Assembly: GCF_000204195.1 (NCBI RefSeq)
Contig: NZ_AFBG01000018.1
Span: 682,001-746,000 of the forward strand
From: Acidovorax radicis N35
GTDB lineage: Bacteria > Pseudomonadota > Gammaproteobacteria > Burkholderiales > Burkholderiaceae_C
Direction: 5' to 3'
DNA length: 64,000 bases
Shown here: positions 50,129 to 58,419 of the stretch, in pieces
Layout: each line of letters begins with the position of its first letter
How positions within the stretch are numbered: the first letter of the stretch is position 1
Program-made: the position numbers and the translations under genes
Notes under the pieces: model-generated
The model's database searches: none
What the model was told of the DNA's origin: nothing
The model's input: only the letters and a program-made list of their open reading frames with translations

Positions 50129-50924
50129 GGTGCCAAAAGGGGGTGCCGAGCACGGGCGTGCTGGGCTGGGCGGCCTCCTGCGCAGCCATGGCACCGGCCT
50201 TGCGCGCGGCACGCCCGGCATTCACGGCGTCGGCGAAGGCGCCTGCCATGGCCACCGGGTCTTGCGCGAGTGCGACTGCGGTGTTCAGCAGCACGCCGTC
50301 GTAACCCCATTCCATCACCTGGCAGGCGTGTGATGGCAGGCCCAGCCCGGCGTCCACCAGCAGCGGCACGTTCAGGCGCTCGCGCAGCGTTTGCAGTGCA
50401 TAGGGGTTGACGGGGCCACGGCCTGTGCCGATGGGCGCGGCCCAGGGCATCACGGCCTGGCAGCCCACATCCACCAGGCGCTGGCACACCACCAGGTCTT
50501 CGGTGCAGTACGGCAGCACCTGAAAACCTTCCTTGATGAGGTGTGCCGCCACGCCCACCAGATTCAGCGTGTCGGGCTGCAACGTGTAGTCGTCGCCGAT
50601 CAGTTCCAGCTTGATCCATGGGGTGTTGAACACCTCGCGCGCCATCTGTGCCGTGGTAATGGCCTCTTGCGCGCTGTGGCAGCCGGCGGTGTTGGGCAGC
50701 ACGGGTACGTTGAGCTTGCGCAGAAGCTCCCAGAAGCTGCTGCCGCTTTCGGCCGGGTTGCTGCCCTGGCGGCGCAACGACGCGGTGACCATGGCGGGTT
50801 GCGCGCGCAACACGGCGGCTTCGAGCACCGCAGGGGATGGGTAGCGCGAGGTGCCCAGCAGCAGGCGGCTCGCGAACTGCTGGCCGTACAGCACCAGAGG
50901 GTCTTGGGGCGTCGAAGTGGTCAT
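50112..50924 (-). CDS. thiG: Thiazole synthase ThiG
   Basis: A 270-residue TIM-barrel enzyme that builds the thiazole phosphate ring from DXP, the ThiS thiocarboxylate and dehydroglycine (made by ThiO). The Schiff-base lysine is Lys105 in [12 protein letters not shown]. Other signatures are [20 protein letters not shown] and the phosphate loop [14 protein letters not shown]. It begins after a family A repeat that sits between thiS and thiG. Confidence 0.95.
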   Translation of the reverse strand: MTTSTPQDPLVLYGQQFASRLLLGTSRYPSPAVLEAAVLRAQPAMVTASLRRQGSNPAESGSSFWELLRKLNVPVLPNTAGCHSAQEAITTAQMAREVFNTPWIKLELIGDDYTLQPDTLNLVGVAAHLIKEGFQVLPYCTEDLVVCQRLVDVGCQAVMPWAAPIGTGRGPVNPYALQTLRERLNVPLLVDAGLGLPSHACQVMEWGYDGVLLNTAVALAQDPVAMAGAFADAVNAGRAARKAGAMAAQEAAQPSTPVLGTPFWHHEQHA

Positions 50925-50930
50925 ATTTTT

Positions 50931-50987
50931 ACTATCTTTTTAATAGCTATTCGCGCTTGATGGAAAAGCGCTAGGGGCCAATTTTTC
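50931..50987 (-). repeat. Dispersed repeat family A, copy 4 (between thiS and thiG)
   Basis: On the minus strand: TTGGCCCCTAGCGCTT, then CATCAAGCGCGAATAGCTATT and GATAGT. It lies six bases before the thiG start codon, inside the thi operon, with a hairpin-forming GCGCTT/AAGCGC pair. Confidence 0.75.
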
Positions 50988-51007
50988 TCAAAATTGCAAG
51001 CCAGGGG

Positions 51008-51205
51008 TCATCCCCCCGTCACGGGCGAGATGATTTCCACGCGGTCACCGGGCTGCAGGGCCTGCGCGGCGTAGCGGGTGTTGGGCACAAAGTGGGTGTT
51101 CACGGCCACGGCAAACGGGGGGCGGGCCGCGATGGCGGCCACGGCATCGGCCACGGTGGCACCCTCGGGCAGTTCGTGCAGGATCTGGTTGATGGAGATG
51201 TTCAT
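51008..51205 (-). CDS. thiS: Sulfur-carrier protein ThiS
   Basis: A 65-residue ubiquitin-like protein ending in Gly-Gly (ISPVTGG), the C-terminus that is adenylated by ThiF and turned into a thiocarboxylate. FAVAVNTHFVPNTRYAAQALQPGDRVEII is typical. Its start overlaps the thiO stop by four bases. No thiF is seen in this window, so another adenylating enzyme must act. Confidence 0.93.
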   Translation of the reverse strand: MNISINQILHELPEGATVADAVAAIAARPPFAVAVNTHFVPNTRYAAQALQPGDRVEIISPVTGG

Positions 51206-52332
51206 GCGAAGGCGGCGGCCGCGCTGGGTGGGGGCAGGGGGGCGGGCTCCAGTTCCAGCGCGAGGTCAAAACGTTGCGAAAGCTGCGATTGTCCCGCGTT
51301 CAGCACTTCCAGCGTCACGTCCAGCAGGGCGGGCGCGATCATGAAGCCGTGGCGGTACAGGCCGTTGATCTCCAGCACGCCCCGGCGCGGCTGCCGAATG
51401 GCGGGCAGGTTGTCGGGCAGCGTGGGGCGGCACTGCGTGGCCAGTTCCAGAATGCGGCCCTCTGCAAAGCCGGGGTGCACGGCGTAGGCGGCGGAGAGCA
51501 GCTCCAGCGTCGATCGCACGCTTGCGGGCGAGAGGTCGTCCGATTCGATCTCGGTCGCACCGATCACGAACAGGTGGTCCGGCTTGGGGGCGATATAGAT
51601 GGGGTAGCGCGGGTGCACCAGCCGGGTGGGGCGTTGCAGCGTGACATCCGGTGCGTGGATTCGCACCACCTCGCCCCGCACACCGCGCAAAGCCGGCCAT
51701 TGGGCCTTGGCGCCGAGGCCACGGCAGTCCAGCACCCAGTCGGGCTGGCCTGGGGCGCCGGGCGCAAAGGCCTCGGGCGACTGGGGGGTGTGCCAGTGCA
51801 TGCGCACGGACAGCCGCTGCATTTCCACCACCAGCGCCGCCAGCAGCTGCCGGTTGTCGAGCTGGCCCTCGCCGGGCAGGTACAGGCCCTGCGCAAAGCG
51901 CTGCGCCAGCGTGGGCTCCGCCTGGGCCAGCGCGGCGCCGTCGAGCTTTTGCAGGGCTGGCAACTCGGGCACCGTCTGCTGATTGGCCTCCAGCTGGCGA
52001 GTCAGCCGCTGGGCCTCGGCCGCGTCCTGCCGGTGCCACACGATGAGCGTGCCGGCCTGCTGGAAGAACACGGGCTCGGCCAGCGCTGCCAGCAGCTGTG
52101 GCCAGCGGGTGAGGGCATGGTGGCCCATGCGCACCACACCAGGCTCGGTGATGGCCGATTCGGCCAGCGGCGCCAGCATGGCAGCGGCCACGGTCGCGGC
52201 CGAATGTTCAGCGGCCGGACTGCCTGCGTCGTAGATGTCGACCCGGTGCCCCTGGCGGGCCAGCTCCACCGCAAGCAGGCGGCCCATGAGGCCCGCGCCC
52301 AGAATGGCAAAAGAAGAGGGTTGAAGTGGCAT
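51202..52332 (-). CDS. thiO: Glycine oxidase ThiO
   Basis: A 376-residue FAD enzyme that oxidises glycine to dehydroglycine for the thiazole ring in aerobic bacteria. The FAD motif is AILGAGLMGRLLAVELARQGHRVDIYD (residues 8-34). Typical later segments are GEGQLDNRQLLAAL and GLYRHGFMIAPALLD at the C-terminus. The start MPLQPSSFAI puts the FAD motif in its usual place; the upstream in-frame stretch overlaps the riboswitch. It is the first gene of thiOSGE. Confidence 0.92.
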   Translation of the reverse strand: MPLQPSSFAILGAGLMGRLLAVELARQGHRVDIYDAGSPAAEHSAATVAAAMLAPLAESAITEPGVVRMGHHALTRWPQLLAALAEPVFFQQAGTLIVWHRQDAAEAQRLTRQLEANQQTVPELPALQKLDGAALAQAEPTLAQRFAQGLYLPGEGQLDNRQLLAALVVEMQRLSVRMHWHTPQSPEAFAPGAPGQPDWVLDCRGLGAKAQWPALRGVRGEVVRIHAPDVTLQRPTRLVHPRYPIYIAPKPDHLFVIGATEIESDDLSPASVRSTLELLSAAYAVHPGFAEGRILELATQCRPTLPDNLPAIRQPRRGVLEINGLYRHGFMIAPALLDVTLEVLNAGQSQLSQRFDLALELEPAPLPPPSAAAAFA

Positions 52333-52400
52333 AGGTCCGTCGGTGTGTCCGTGTGTTGGCTGGCAACCATGGACAAAACGGGGCGGTGCCGCTCTTGGAA

Positions 52401-52529
52401 ACTCCCCACGCCAGCATGACCTGGATCGGGTAGCGGGGCCACGGTGTGGTGCAGGCAGTGCCGTGCAGCGCTGCGTGCGGGCCCCAGGGTATTTCTCAGT
52501 CGCACACCAAAAACGGTGGGACACCCCTG
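52401..52529 (-). ncRNA. TPP riboswitch upstream of thiO
   Basis: On the minus strand the conserved blocks appear in order: GGGGTGT, CGACTGAGAAATACCC, then TACCCGATCCAGGTCATGCTGGCG and TGGGGA. These match the THI-box (CTGAGA, ACCC, GATC-GG-TAATGC-CAGCG, AGGGA). It ends about 70 bases before thiO, fitting control of translation start or termination by TPP. Confidence 0.9.
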
Positions 52530-52606
52530 TTTCGTCCGGAAAAATCAATTACAGCACAACCAAAGGCAGCCCTTTTTGCGCTAGCGCATAGGCCATAATT
52601 TTTGCC

Positions 52607-53470
52607 ATGACTTCTTTGACCCCGCCGTCCTCCACGCCGTCTATGCCTTCCACACACCGCTATGTGCGTGTGCTCTCCATCGCCGGTTCCGACAGCGGCG
52701 GCGGCGCAGGCATCCAGGCCGACCTCAAGACCTTCAGCGCGCTGGGCTGCTACGGCATGACGGCCATCACCGCCATCACGGCGCAGAACACCTGTGGCGT
52801 GACGGGCATCCACGGCATTCCGCCCGAGATGCTCAAGGCCCAGATCGATGCCGTGGTGCAGGACATTGGCGTGGATGCGGTCAAGATCGGCATGCTGCAT
52901 TCGCCCGAAGTGGTGCGCGTGGTGGCCGATGCCATCCGCACCTACCAGCTGCCGCATGTGGTGCTCGACCCCGTGATGGTGGCCACCAGCGGCGACCGGC
53001 TCATTGCCGCAGAAACCGTGAGCGTGCTGGTGCAGGAACTGTTTCCGCTGGCCGAGGTGATCACCCCCAACCTCGATGAGGCCGGCTGGCTGCTGGGGCG
53101 CAGCATCAAGGGCGTGGAAACGCTGGATGAAGCCGCGCAGGCGCTGTGCGCGCTGGGTGCACGCGCAGCGCTGCTCAAGGGCGGCCATCTGCCCGGAGAC
53201 TGGGTGGTGGACGTTCTGGCCACCCGCAACGGCGCGCGGCAGCGGCTGGAGTCAGCACGCATTGCCACGCCCAACGGGCACGGCACCGGCTGCACCTTGT
53301 CTTCGGCCGTTGCGGCCCACCTGGCGCAGGGCCTGCCCTTGCAGCAGGCGGTGGAGCGCGCACGCGCCTACATTCTGGGCGCCATCGCCGCAGGGGCCAA
53401 TGTGACCACCGGCCGTGGCCACGGTCCGCTCAACCACGGCTATGCGCCTGTGGCGCAGTTGGTGCTGTAG
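52607..53470 (+). CDS. thiD: Hydroxymethylpyrimidine/phosphomethylpyrimidine kinase ThiD
   Basis: A 287-residue ribokinase-fold enzyme that phosphorylates HMP to HMP-P and HMP-PP. Signatures are VLSIAGSDSGGGAGIQADLKTFSALGCYGMTAITAITAQNT at the N-terminus, DPVMVATSG in the middle and NGHGTGCTLSSAVAA, the anion-hole with catalytic Asp/Cys region, near the C-terminus. It is divergent from the thiO operon and has no own riboswitch. The real start may be the ATG at 52607 or an internal ATG at 52643 (MPSTHRYV). Confidence 0.95.
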   Translation: MTSLTPPSSTPSMPSTHRYVRVLSIAGSDSGGGAGIQADLKTFSALGCYGMTAITAITAQNTCGVTGIHGIPPEMLKAQIDAVVQDIGVDAVKIGMLHSPEVVRVVADAIRTYQLPHVVLDPVMVATSGDRLIAAETVSVLVQELFPLAEVITPNLDEAGWLLGRSIKGVETLDEAAQALCALGARAALLKGGHLPGDWVVDVLATRNGARQRLESARIATPNGHGTGCTLSSAVAAHLAQGLPLQQAVERARAYILGAIAAGANVTTGRGHGPLNHGYAPVAQLVL

Positions 53471-53479
53471 AAATTTGAT

Positions 53480-53538
53480 TGTTTTTGGCCTCTAGCGCTT
53501 ATCAGGTAAGCGCTAGTAGCTCACAATTCGATAGCTAT
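53480..53538 (+). repeat. Dispersed repeat family A, copy 5 (between thiD and cytX)
   Basis: GTTTTTGGCCTCTAGCGCTT, ATCAGGTAAGCGCTAGTAGC and AATTCGATAGCTATT. It ends at the stop codon of cytX on the other strand. The AGCGCTT/AAGCGCT arms pair around TATCAGGT. Confidence 0.78.
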
Positions 53539-54819
53539 TCAATGGCCCCGTGGCCGTGTGGCCCAGGCCAGCAAAAAGCTGAACGCCAGCGCCGGCAGCG
53601 CTGAACCCGCGCCCGGTACCACCTGCGGAGCCAGGTGGTAGACGGCAATCCCCACCAACCAGATCGCCACCGGGGCCGCATTCACCCGGCGTGCCGCAGC
53701 CAGCAGCGCGGGTGCGTTGGTGCCAAACGCCAGTCGGCCCAAGATCACCCCAAACAGTGGCACAAACACCGAGCTGAGCAGCAACAAAAACGGCTCCAGG
53801 CTGTGCATGGGCAGCACCAGTGCGAGGCCTGTGCATACGGCTGCCATGGCCAGGCCCCACTTGCGCACGCCCCAGCGTGGCAGCAGGCTGTGGGCCGACA
53901 CCGCACCCGAATAGGTGTCGCCATAGGCGTTGTCCACCTCGTCGATCAGGATCAGCGACAGCGCGATCAGCCCGCCCTGGGCCAGCAGCAGCGCCTGCAC
54001 CAGGTCCTTGCTCGGCAGGGTCAACGCCACCAGCACGCCGAGCGAATAGCACCACATGTTGGCCAGCGCATAGCCCAGCCAGGTGCCACGCAATGCCGAG
54101 CCACCGTTCTTGCCGTGGCGCGCATAGTCGGCCACCAGCGGCAGCCACGAGATGGGCATGGCGATCACCAGGTCCAGCGCGGGCAGCACGCCCATGCCGC
54201 CTTCGCCCTTGCGCGTCCACAGCGCTTCAAAACCCTGGGTCTGCGCCAGCGACAGGAACTGCCACGACAGCCACAGAAGCGACAGCACCACCAGCGGCAG
54301 CGCCACGCGTGCGATCACCTTGCGCACCAGCTGCACCATCGAGCCGCTGATGAGCAGCATCACCACGCCGCCCCACAGCAGCGTAACCAGCACGGGCCAA
54401 TGCGCGCCGGCCATGGTGCCGGACTGCTGGCCGATGGCCACGGTGGCGTCGCGCATCACCACCAGCTCGAACGTGCCCCAGCCCACCAGCTGCACGATGT
54501 TCAGGATGATCGGCAGGCTGGCAAACGTGCGGCCATACACCGCGTGCATCAGCCCGGCACTGGCCAGGCCGCTGTCGCAACCGATCTTGGCCACCCAGCC
54601 CAGCAGGCCCGCGCCCACGATGGAGCCGCAGACGATGGCAATCAGCGCCTCTTGTGTGCCCAGTGCAGGCATCAGGTACGCGCCCACCTGCATGACCAGC
54701 AAACCCACGCCCAGGCTGAACCAGAGCGAGGCGTGGTCATGCCACTGGAAGACCCGGCGGTCGGGGGATACGGGGGCCAGCGCTTCGTTGGCGGCGGGCG
54801 CAGCGGGGGATGAGGACAT
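53539..54819 (-). CDS. cytX: NCS1-family transporter, probable HMP/pyrimidine uptake (CytX-like)
   Basis: A 426-residue membrane protein with about twelve helices, of the nucleobase:cation symporter-1 family (SLWFSLGVGLLVMQVGAYLMP start). CytX genes under TPP riboswitches import hydroxymethylpyrimidine for thiamine salvage. A TPP riboswitch stands about 80 bases upstream here, which supports that substrate. The short cytoplasmic N-terminus (MSSSPAAPAANE) precedes the first helix. The start ATG at 54819 follows GGAGCC. Confidence 0.87.
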   Translation of the reverse strand: MSSSPAAPAANEALAPVSPDRRVFQWHDHASLWFSLGVGLLVMQVGAYLMPALGTQEALIAIVCGSIVGAGLLGWVAKIGCDSGLASAGLMHAVYGRTFASLPIILNIVQLVGWGTFELVVMRDATVAIGQQSGTMAGAHWPVLVTLLWGGVVMLLISGSMVQLVRKVIARVALPLVVLSLLWLSWQFLSLAQTQGFEALWTRKGEGGMGVLPALDLVIAMPISWLPLVADYARHGKNGGSALRGTWLGYALANMWCYSLGVLVALTLPSKDLVQALLLAQGGLIALSLILIDEVDNAYGDTYSGAVSAHSLLPRWGVRKWGLAMAAVCTGLALVLPMHSLEPFLLLLSSVFVPLFGVILGRLAFGTNAPALLAAARRVNAAPVAIWLVGIAVYHLAPQVVPGAGSALPALAFSFLLAWATRPRGH

Positions 54820-54898
54820 GGAGGGCTCCGTGGCAGTACAGAGCAGGGCGGCGGCCTGCAGGCATGGCCCGAGGTCACTCGGAGTCGGCCAGAACAGA

Positions 54899-55013
54899 CA
54901 TGCTTCCCTGCGCGAGGATGATCTCAAGCCCGCTAGGTAAACCGTTGCAGGCGACAGGTTCGAAGGGTTTGATCTCAGCCCTGCAGCGGATTTCTTGCAG
55001 GACACCCCCAGCG
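54899..55013 (-). ncRNA. TPP riboswitch upstream of cytX
   Basis: On the minus strand: GGGGGTGTCC, then GCAGGGCTGAGATCAAACCC, TTCGAACCTG, and later GAGATCATCCTCGCG with GCAGGGAAGC. These align to the THI-box; the loop ATCATC replaces the usual ATAATG and the stem is GAG/CTC. The part between ACCTG and TTGAGATCAT is longer than usual, so a side stem is present. Confidence 0.82.
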
Positions 55014-55196
55014 ATTGAACGGATTCTAGTGAAGGTCAGGGGAGCCCACGAGCTGTTTCGCAAATGGCGCAGGTCGGCGGGTTCAGGATTTCCCAATGGG
55101 GGCTTGCAGGAACCGTGACCATCTGCGACGGGCCCAATACGGCCTTGGAGTGAAGTCCGCCACTGACTGATCACAGACCGATTACAGCCCTTTCGG

Positions 55197-56126
55197 TTAA
55201 GCAGGCTTTATCGTGTTTGCGATAGCTGAAAGCAGCCGATTGCGCATCCAGCGATGCCATGCCAGGTGCATATGGCGCCGCTGGTAGTAGACCGTAGGTA
55301 TGTAGTGCGGTGTCGGAAACGGCGCTTCATGCACCACCACCTGGGCGGATGCAGCAAGTTGATGCGCCGCTTGACGGGGCAAGGTGATCAGGTGGTCCGT
55401 GCCTGTGACGATGAATGGTGCCGCCATGACGCTGGGCAGTTCAATAGCCACCATGCGCGTGTGGCCCTGCGCAGCCAGCGCGGTGTCAATCACACTGGCC
55501 TCGTTTCGCCAGGGCCGAACAACTACATGGTGTTCCGCCAGGTAGCGTTTGATAGTGAGCCGCTTGCCAAGCCGGGGATGGCCACGGCGGGCCACCACCA
55601 CATAGTCGTCGGATGGCGCTTCTAGTCGCTCGATGTCAGCGGGCACCGGCGAGACTTCATCCGAAAAGCCCAGCACGAAGTGGGCTCCCTGCACAAGGTC
55701 CATCAGCACGTCACGGCTCTGCGAAGGGATCACCCGCATGCGCACGCCCGGTGCTTCATGCTCCACAGCTGTCACCACAGAGGGCAGCAGGGCGTACGTC
55801 GTGAAGTCCGTGGCGGCAAACACAAAGGTGTGCTCACTGGCTACCGGGTCGAATTCATGGGCATCGCCGATGCGGTCCGCGAGCAGTTGCAGGGCCTGCG
55901 AAATGCCATCGGCCAGCTCCTGCGCGCGGGGCGTAGGCTGCATGGAACCGCCCACGCGCAAAAACAGCTCGTCGTGCAAGGCTGTGCGCAGCCGGGACAG
56001 CGCGTGGCTGAGGGCCGATGTACTCAGAGCGAGTTCTTCCGCGGCAGCGGTCACGCTGCGCCACCGGTGCAGTGCGTCAAATACCAGCAGCAGATTCAGG
56101 TCAAGGCGTCGAAGTGCAAAGTGCAT
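55197..56126 (-). CDS. LysR-family transcriptional regulator
   Basis: A 309-residue regulator. The N-terminal winged helix is LRRLDLNLLLVFDALHRWRSVTAAAEELALSTSALSHALSRLR. The C-terminal ligand-binding domain (about 95-305) has TDFTTYALLPSVVTAVEHEAPGVRMRVIPSQSRDVLMDL, as in NodD/PcpR-type members. The co-inducer is unknown. The start MHFALRRLDL is preferred over upstream ATGs since it fits the family N-terminus. It is divergent from a GNAT gene across a short region with a T-N11-A palindrome. Confidence 0.88.
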   Translation of the reverse strand: MHFALRRLDLNLLLVFDALHRWRSVTAAAEELALSTSALSHALSRLRTALHDELFLRVGGSMQPTPRAQELADGISQALQLLADRIGDAHEFDPVASEHTFVFAATDFTTYALLPSVVTAVEHEAPGVRMRVIPSQSRDVLMDLVQGAHFVLGFSDEVSPVPADIERLEAPSDDYVVVARRGHPRLGKRLTIKRYLAEHHVVVRPWRNEASVIDTALAAQGHTRMVAIELPSVMAAPFIVTGTDHLITLPRQAAHQLAASAQVVVHEAPFPTPHYIPTVYYQRRHMHLAWHRWMRNRLLSAIANTIKPA

Positions 56127-56150
56127 GGTGTGCAGGTATGGATGAAGGGT

Positions 56151-56165
56151 TTGCATGACGTGCAA
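56151..56165. promoter_or_regulatory. LysR-type box between lysR and GNAT genes
   Basis: TTGCA-TGACG-TGCAA is a palindrome containing the T-N11-A pattern of LysR binding sites. It lies 25 bases from the lysR start and 52 from the GNAT start, where an autoregulated divergent promoter would have it. Confidence 0.6.
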
Positions 56166-56216
56166 TGCAGCCATTTTTATCATGGAGCTTTTCATTGCCC
56201 ACGCACTCCAGTACCC

Positions 56217-56708
56217 ATGTCAGCCCTAACCTTTCGCCAAGCCGTTCCTGCGGATGCCGAGCGCTGTTTCGAGATTGAGAGCACCGCCTACGAGGGCGAC
56301 GAAGCCGCCACCTTGGCCAAGATCCATACCCGTATTTCCAATTACCCGCAGGGCTTTCTGGTCATGCAAACCGAAGGCAAGACCATCGGTTTCGTCAACA
56401 GTGGCTGTGCCCACGCAGTCGTCATGTCGGACGAGGCTTTCAAGGAGCTGGTGGGGCATGACCTGGTCGCGCCCAACGTGGTCATCATGTCGGTGGTGAT
56501 AGATCCCGCGTACCAGGGGCACGGGTACGCCACGGCAATGATGCAGACTTTTGTGAAACAGATGCGGCAGGCGGGCAAGCAGAGCATTCACCTGATGTGC
56601 AAGGAGCGTCATGTGGCGCTCTACGCCAAGCAGGGCTACCGCTACGTGAAGCCCTCTGCATCCGACCACGGCGGCATGGCCTGGCATGAGATGGTGATGG
56701 ACCTTTGA
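56217..56708 (+). CDS. GNAT-family N-acetyltransferase
   Basis: A 163-residue acetyltransferase. The acetyl-CoA loop is DPAYQGHGYATAMMQTFVKQM (the Q/R-x-x-G-x-G/A pattern as QGHGYA), preceded by VVIMSVVI. The C-terminal HVALYAKQGYRYVKPS with GGMAWHEMVMDL resembles arylalkylamine-type members. The substrate is not known. It is divergent from lysR and probably controlled by it. Confidence 0.82.
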   Translation: MSALTFRQAVPADAERCFEIESTAYEGDEAATLAKIHTRISNYPQGFLVMQTEGKTIGFVNSGCAHAVVMSDEAFKELVGHDLVAPNVVIMSVVIDPAYQGHGYATAMMQTFVKQMRQAGKQSIHLMCKERHVALYAKQGYRYVKPSASDHGGMAWHEMVMDL

Positions 56709-57040
56709 CGCGACCCTCGCCTCAAAAAAATACCGTCGTCCTCGCTGAACGGAACTGGCATTTCATCTCCTAAACGTCGGCCTTCCAGCAACCAACGGAC
56801 CTTGGAAAATTTCAGGTCCTGGCCTGCTCATGGCTGGCTCCTCGCCGATGGCGAACTTTTGGTTGAGTGGAGAACCGCTCGCGATGGAGGAGAGAGGGCG
56901 GAGTTCGGATCTGATGGGGTGCAGTGTCTTGTCGCGGGCTGATCTCGATCTGGCTCAAAAAGGACTCTCCCCGTCGGCTCCGGACGCCCCCGGCGCGGGC
57001 ATTCCACAAGGAACTCGGGCCCCTTTTTGGGCGACCGTGC
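56709..57040. other. Intergenic region between GNAT and AraC genes
   Basis: A 332-base stretch between convergent genes. Short frames here have no ribosome-binding site or family feature. No clear terminator, repeat or RNA is seen. Confidence 0.5.
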
Positions 57041-57922
57041 TCAGGGCGCCGAGCGGACGATGGGAATGGCGTAGTGCATCACCGAGTCACCGGATGTCGG
57101 GTGGTATTGCGAGCCGTAGATTTCCAGGTCCGGCCCCAGGGAGTGCGACGCGCCGGCCGACAGCAGCCAGCTGGAGTAGATGTAGTTCACTGTCGCATCG
57201 ACATTCTGCGCAGGGCCCCGGTGGGTGAAGCGTGCATAGGTCGATCCGGGTATTTCCAGGGCCACCATGCCCGGTGGCAACGCACCGGGGCCGCGCACTT
57301 CGATGCAGGCCAGGTAGCGCAGCTCTTCCGTGTGGGGTCCTGCTGGCGCCACGGCGCCATAGCAGACCCCGGGCACGGTGTTCGCAATCTCGCCCAGCCG
57401 GGGCAGGAACTTCGCCCACAGGGGCGGTAGTTTCTGACCCAGGTTGTTCTTTTCGGAGTCGATGCCGTAGTAGTCCGTGGGCAGCCCGACCAGCTGCATG
57501 GCGGGCTGCTCCTTTATGTCGGGTTCCAGAGAAATGTTGTGGTGAATGTGCGCGAGGTAGCTTTGGTCAAACCGGATCTTGCGCACGAACAGCGAGCGGT
57601 TGCCCATCTTGCGGTACTGCGACGGCGTGAGCCGAAAGCAATCGCGGAACGCGCGCGTGAAACTCTCCTGCGTCTCGTACCCCGACGCCAGCGCAATGTC
57701 GAGCACGCTCAACCGTGTGTTGGTCAACTGCTCCAGCGCCCGCGAGAACCGGCGCGACCGGATATAGGTCTTGAGGGTTTCGTTGGTCAGCGCCTTGAAG
57801 ATCCGCTGGAAGTGCCACTGGCTCATCCCCGCAGCCCGTGCCACCTCGGAAAGCTGGATATCGGATTCGAGATGGGCCTCGATGAAATCGATGCCCTCCT
57901 GGATTTGCCGGAGATAAAGCAC
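57041..57922 (-). CDS. AraC-family regulator with GyrI-like ligand domain
   Basis: A 293-residue regulator. The N-terminal pair of helix-turn-helix units (about 8-105) has QLSEVARAAGMSQWHFQRIFKAL and LSVLDIALASGYETQESFTRAFRDCFRLTPSQYR. The C-terminal half (about 120-290) is a GyrI/Rob-type effector-binding domain (MQLVGLPTDYYGID, VPGVCYGAVAP, STYARFTHRGPAQNVDATVNYIY). Such proteins sense amphipathic compounds, as Rob and SoxS relatives do. The next gene on the same strand, an NTF2-like protein, lies only 12 bases upstream, so the two may be one operon. Confidence 0.87.
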   Translation of the reverse strand: MLYLRQIQEGIDFIEAHLESDIQLSEVARAAGMSQWHFQRIFKALTNETLKTYIRSRRFSRALEQLTNTRLSVLDIALASGYETQESFTRAFRDCFRLTPSQYRKMGNRSLFVRKIRFDQSYLAHIHHNISLEPDIKEQPAMQLVGLPTDYYGIDSEKNNLGQKLPPLWAKFLPRLGEIANTVPGVCYGAVAPAGPHTEELRYLACIEVRGPGALPPGMVALEIPGSTYARFTHRGPAQNVDATVNYIYSSWLLSAGASHSLGPDLEIYGSQYHPTSGDSVMHYAIPIVRSAP

Positions 57923-57934
57923 AGTGGTGTCCGT

Positions 57935-58294
57935 TCAAGGGGTTTCAAAGAAACCGGTCATCGCAACCAGCCGGTTCTGGTCGTTGTACCGGCCGTAGCT
58001 CACGCCTTCCCCGATCACCTGCCCGCTGCCATCCACCATGTTCCACTTGGCGATGCTCTGCTGGTTGTGGCTGGCGAAATAGTGGGTCACAAAATGCCCA
58101 CCGGGCACTTGGCTGTGAAAGTTGTCCATGTAGGCCGTCAATTGGTCCCAGCCCTGGGCGGTGGCCAGCGGGTCGTTGTAGGTGCAGGCGGGGTCGAGGG
58201 ACTGGGTAAAAAGGGCTGTGCGGTCCGCGGCCGAGTCGGTCTTCCACGACGCGGTGTAGGTGTCCCAGATGGATTGAAGGGGTTGTTGGCTCAT
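57935..58294 (-). CDS. NTF2-like / SnoaL-like domain protein
   Basis: A 119-residue small alpha-beta barrel protein. The opening QSIWDTYTASWKTDSAADRTALFTQSLDPACTYNDPLATAQGWDQL with a helix-rich start and the later GHFVTHYFASHNQQSIAKWNMVDGSGQVIGEGVSYGRYNDQNRL fit the NTF2/SnoaL fold. Function is open: such proteins are small-molecule binders or isomerases. It precedes the AraC-GyrI gene by 12 bases in the same direction, so it may report on or turn over the same ligand. Confidence 0.78.
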   Translation of the reverse strand: MSQQPLQSIWDTYTASWKTDSAADRTALFTQSLDPACTYNDPLATAQGWDQLTAYMDNFHSQVPGGHFVTHYFASHNQQSIAKWNMVDGSGQVIGEGVSYGRYNDQNRLVAMTGFFETP

Positions 58295-58419
58295 GGTGTG
58301 CTCCTGATGGGTGAATGGAGACGCCATCGTGCCGGGCGCTTGTGCGCCTTTTGGACATTTTGTGCTTATTTGTGGGCGCGTCGTTTGGGCACGAAGTGAC
58401 GAACCCTGGCCCGCCGGGA

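Noticed and set aside
56812-57009. 65-codon minus-strand frame between the GNAT and AraC genes
   Set aside because: Arg/Ser/Pro-rich, no ribosome-binding site, no family feature.
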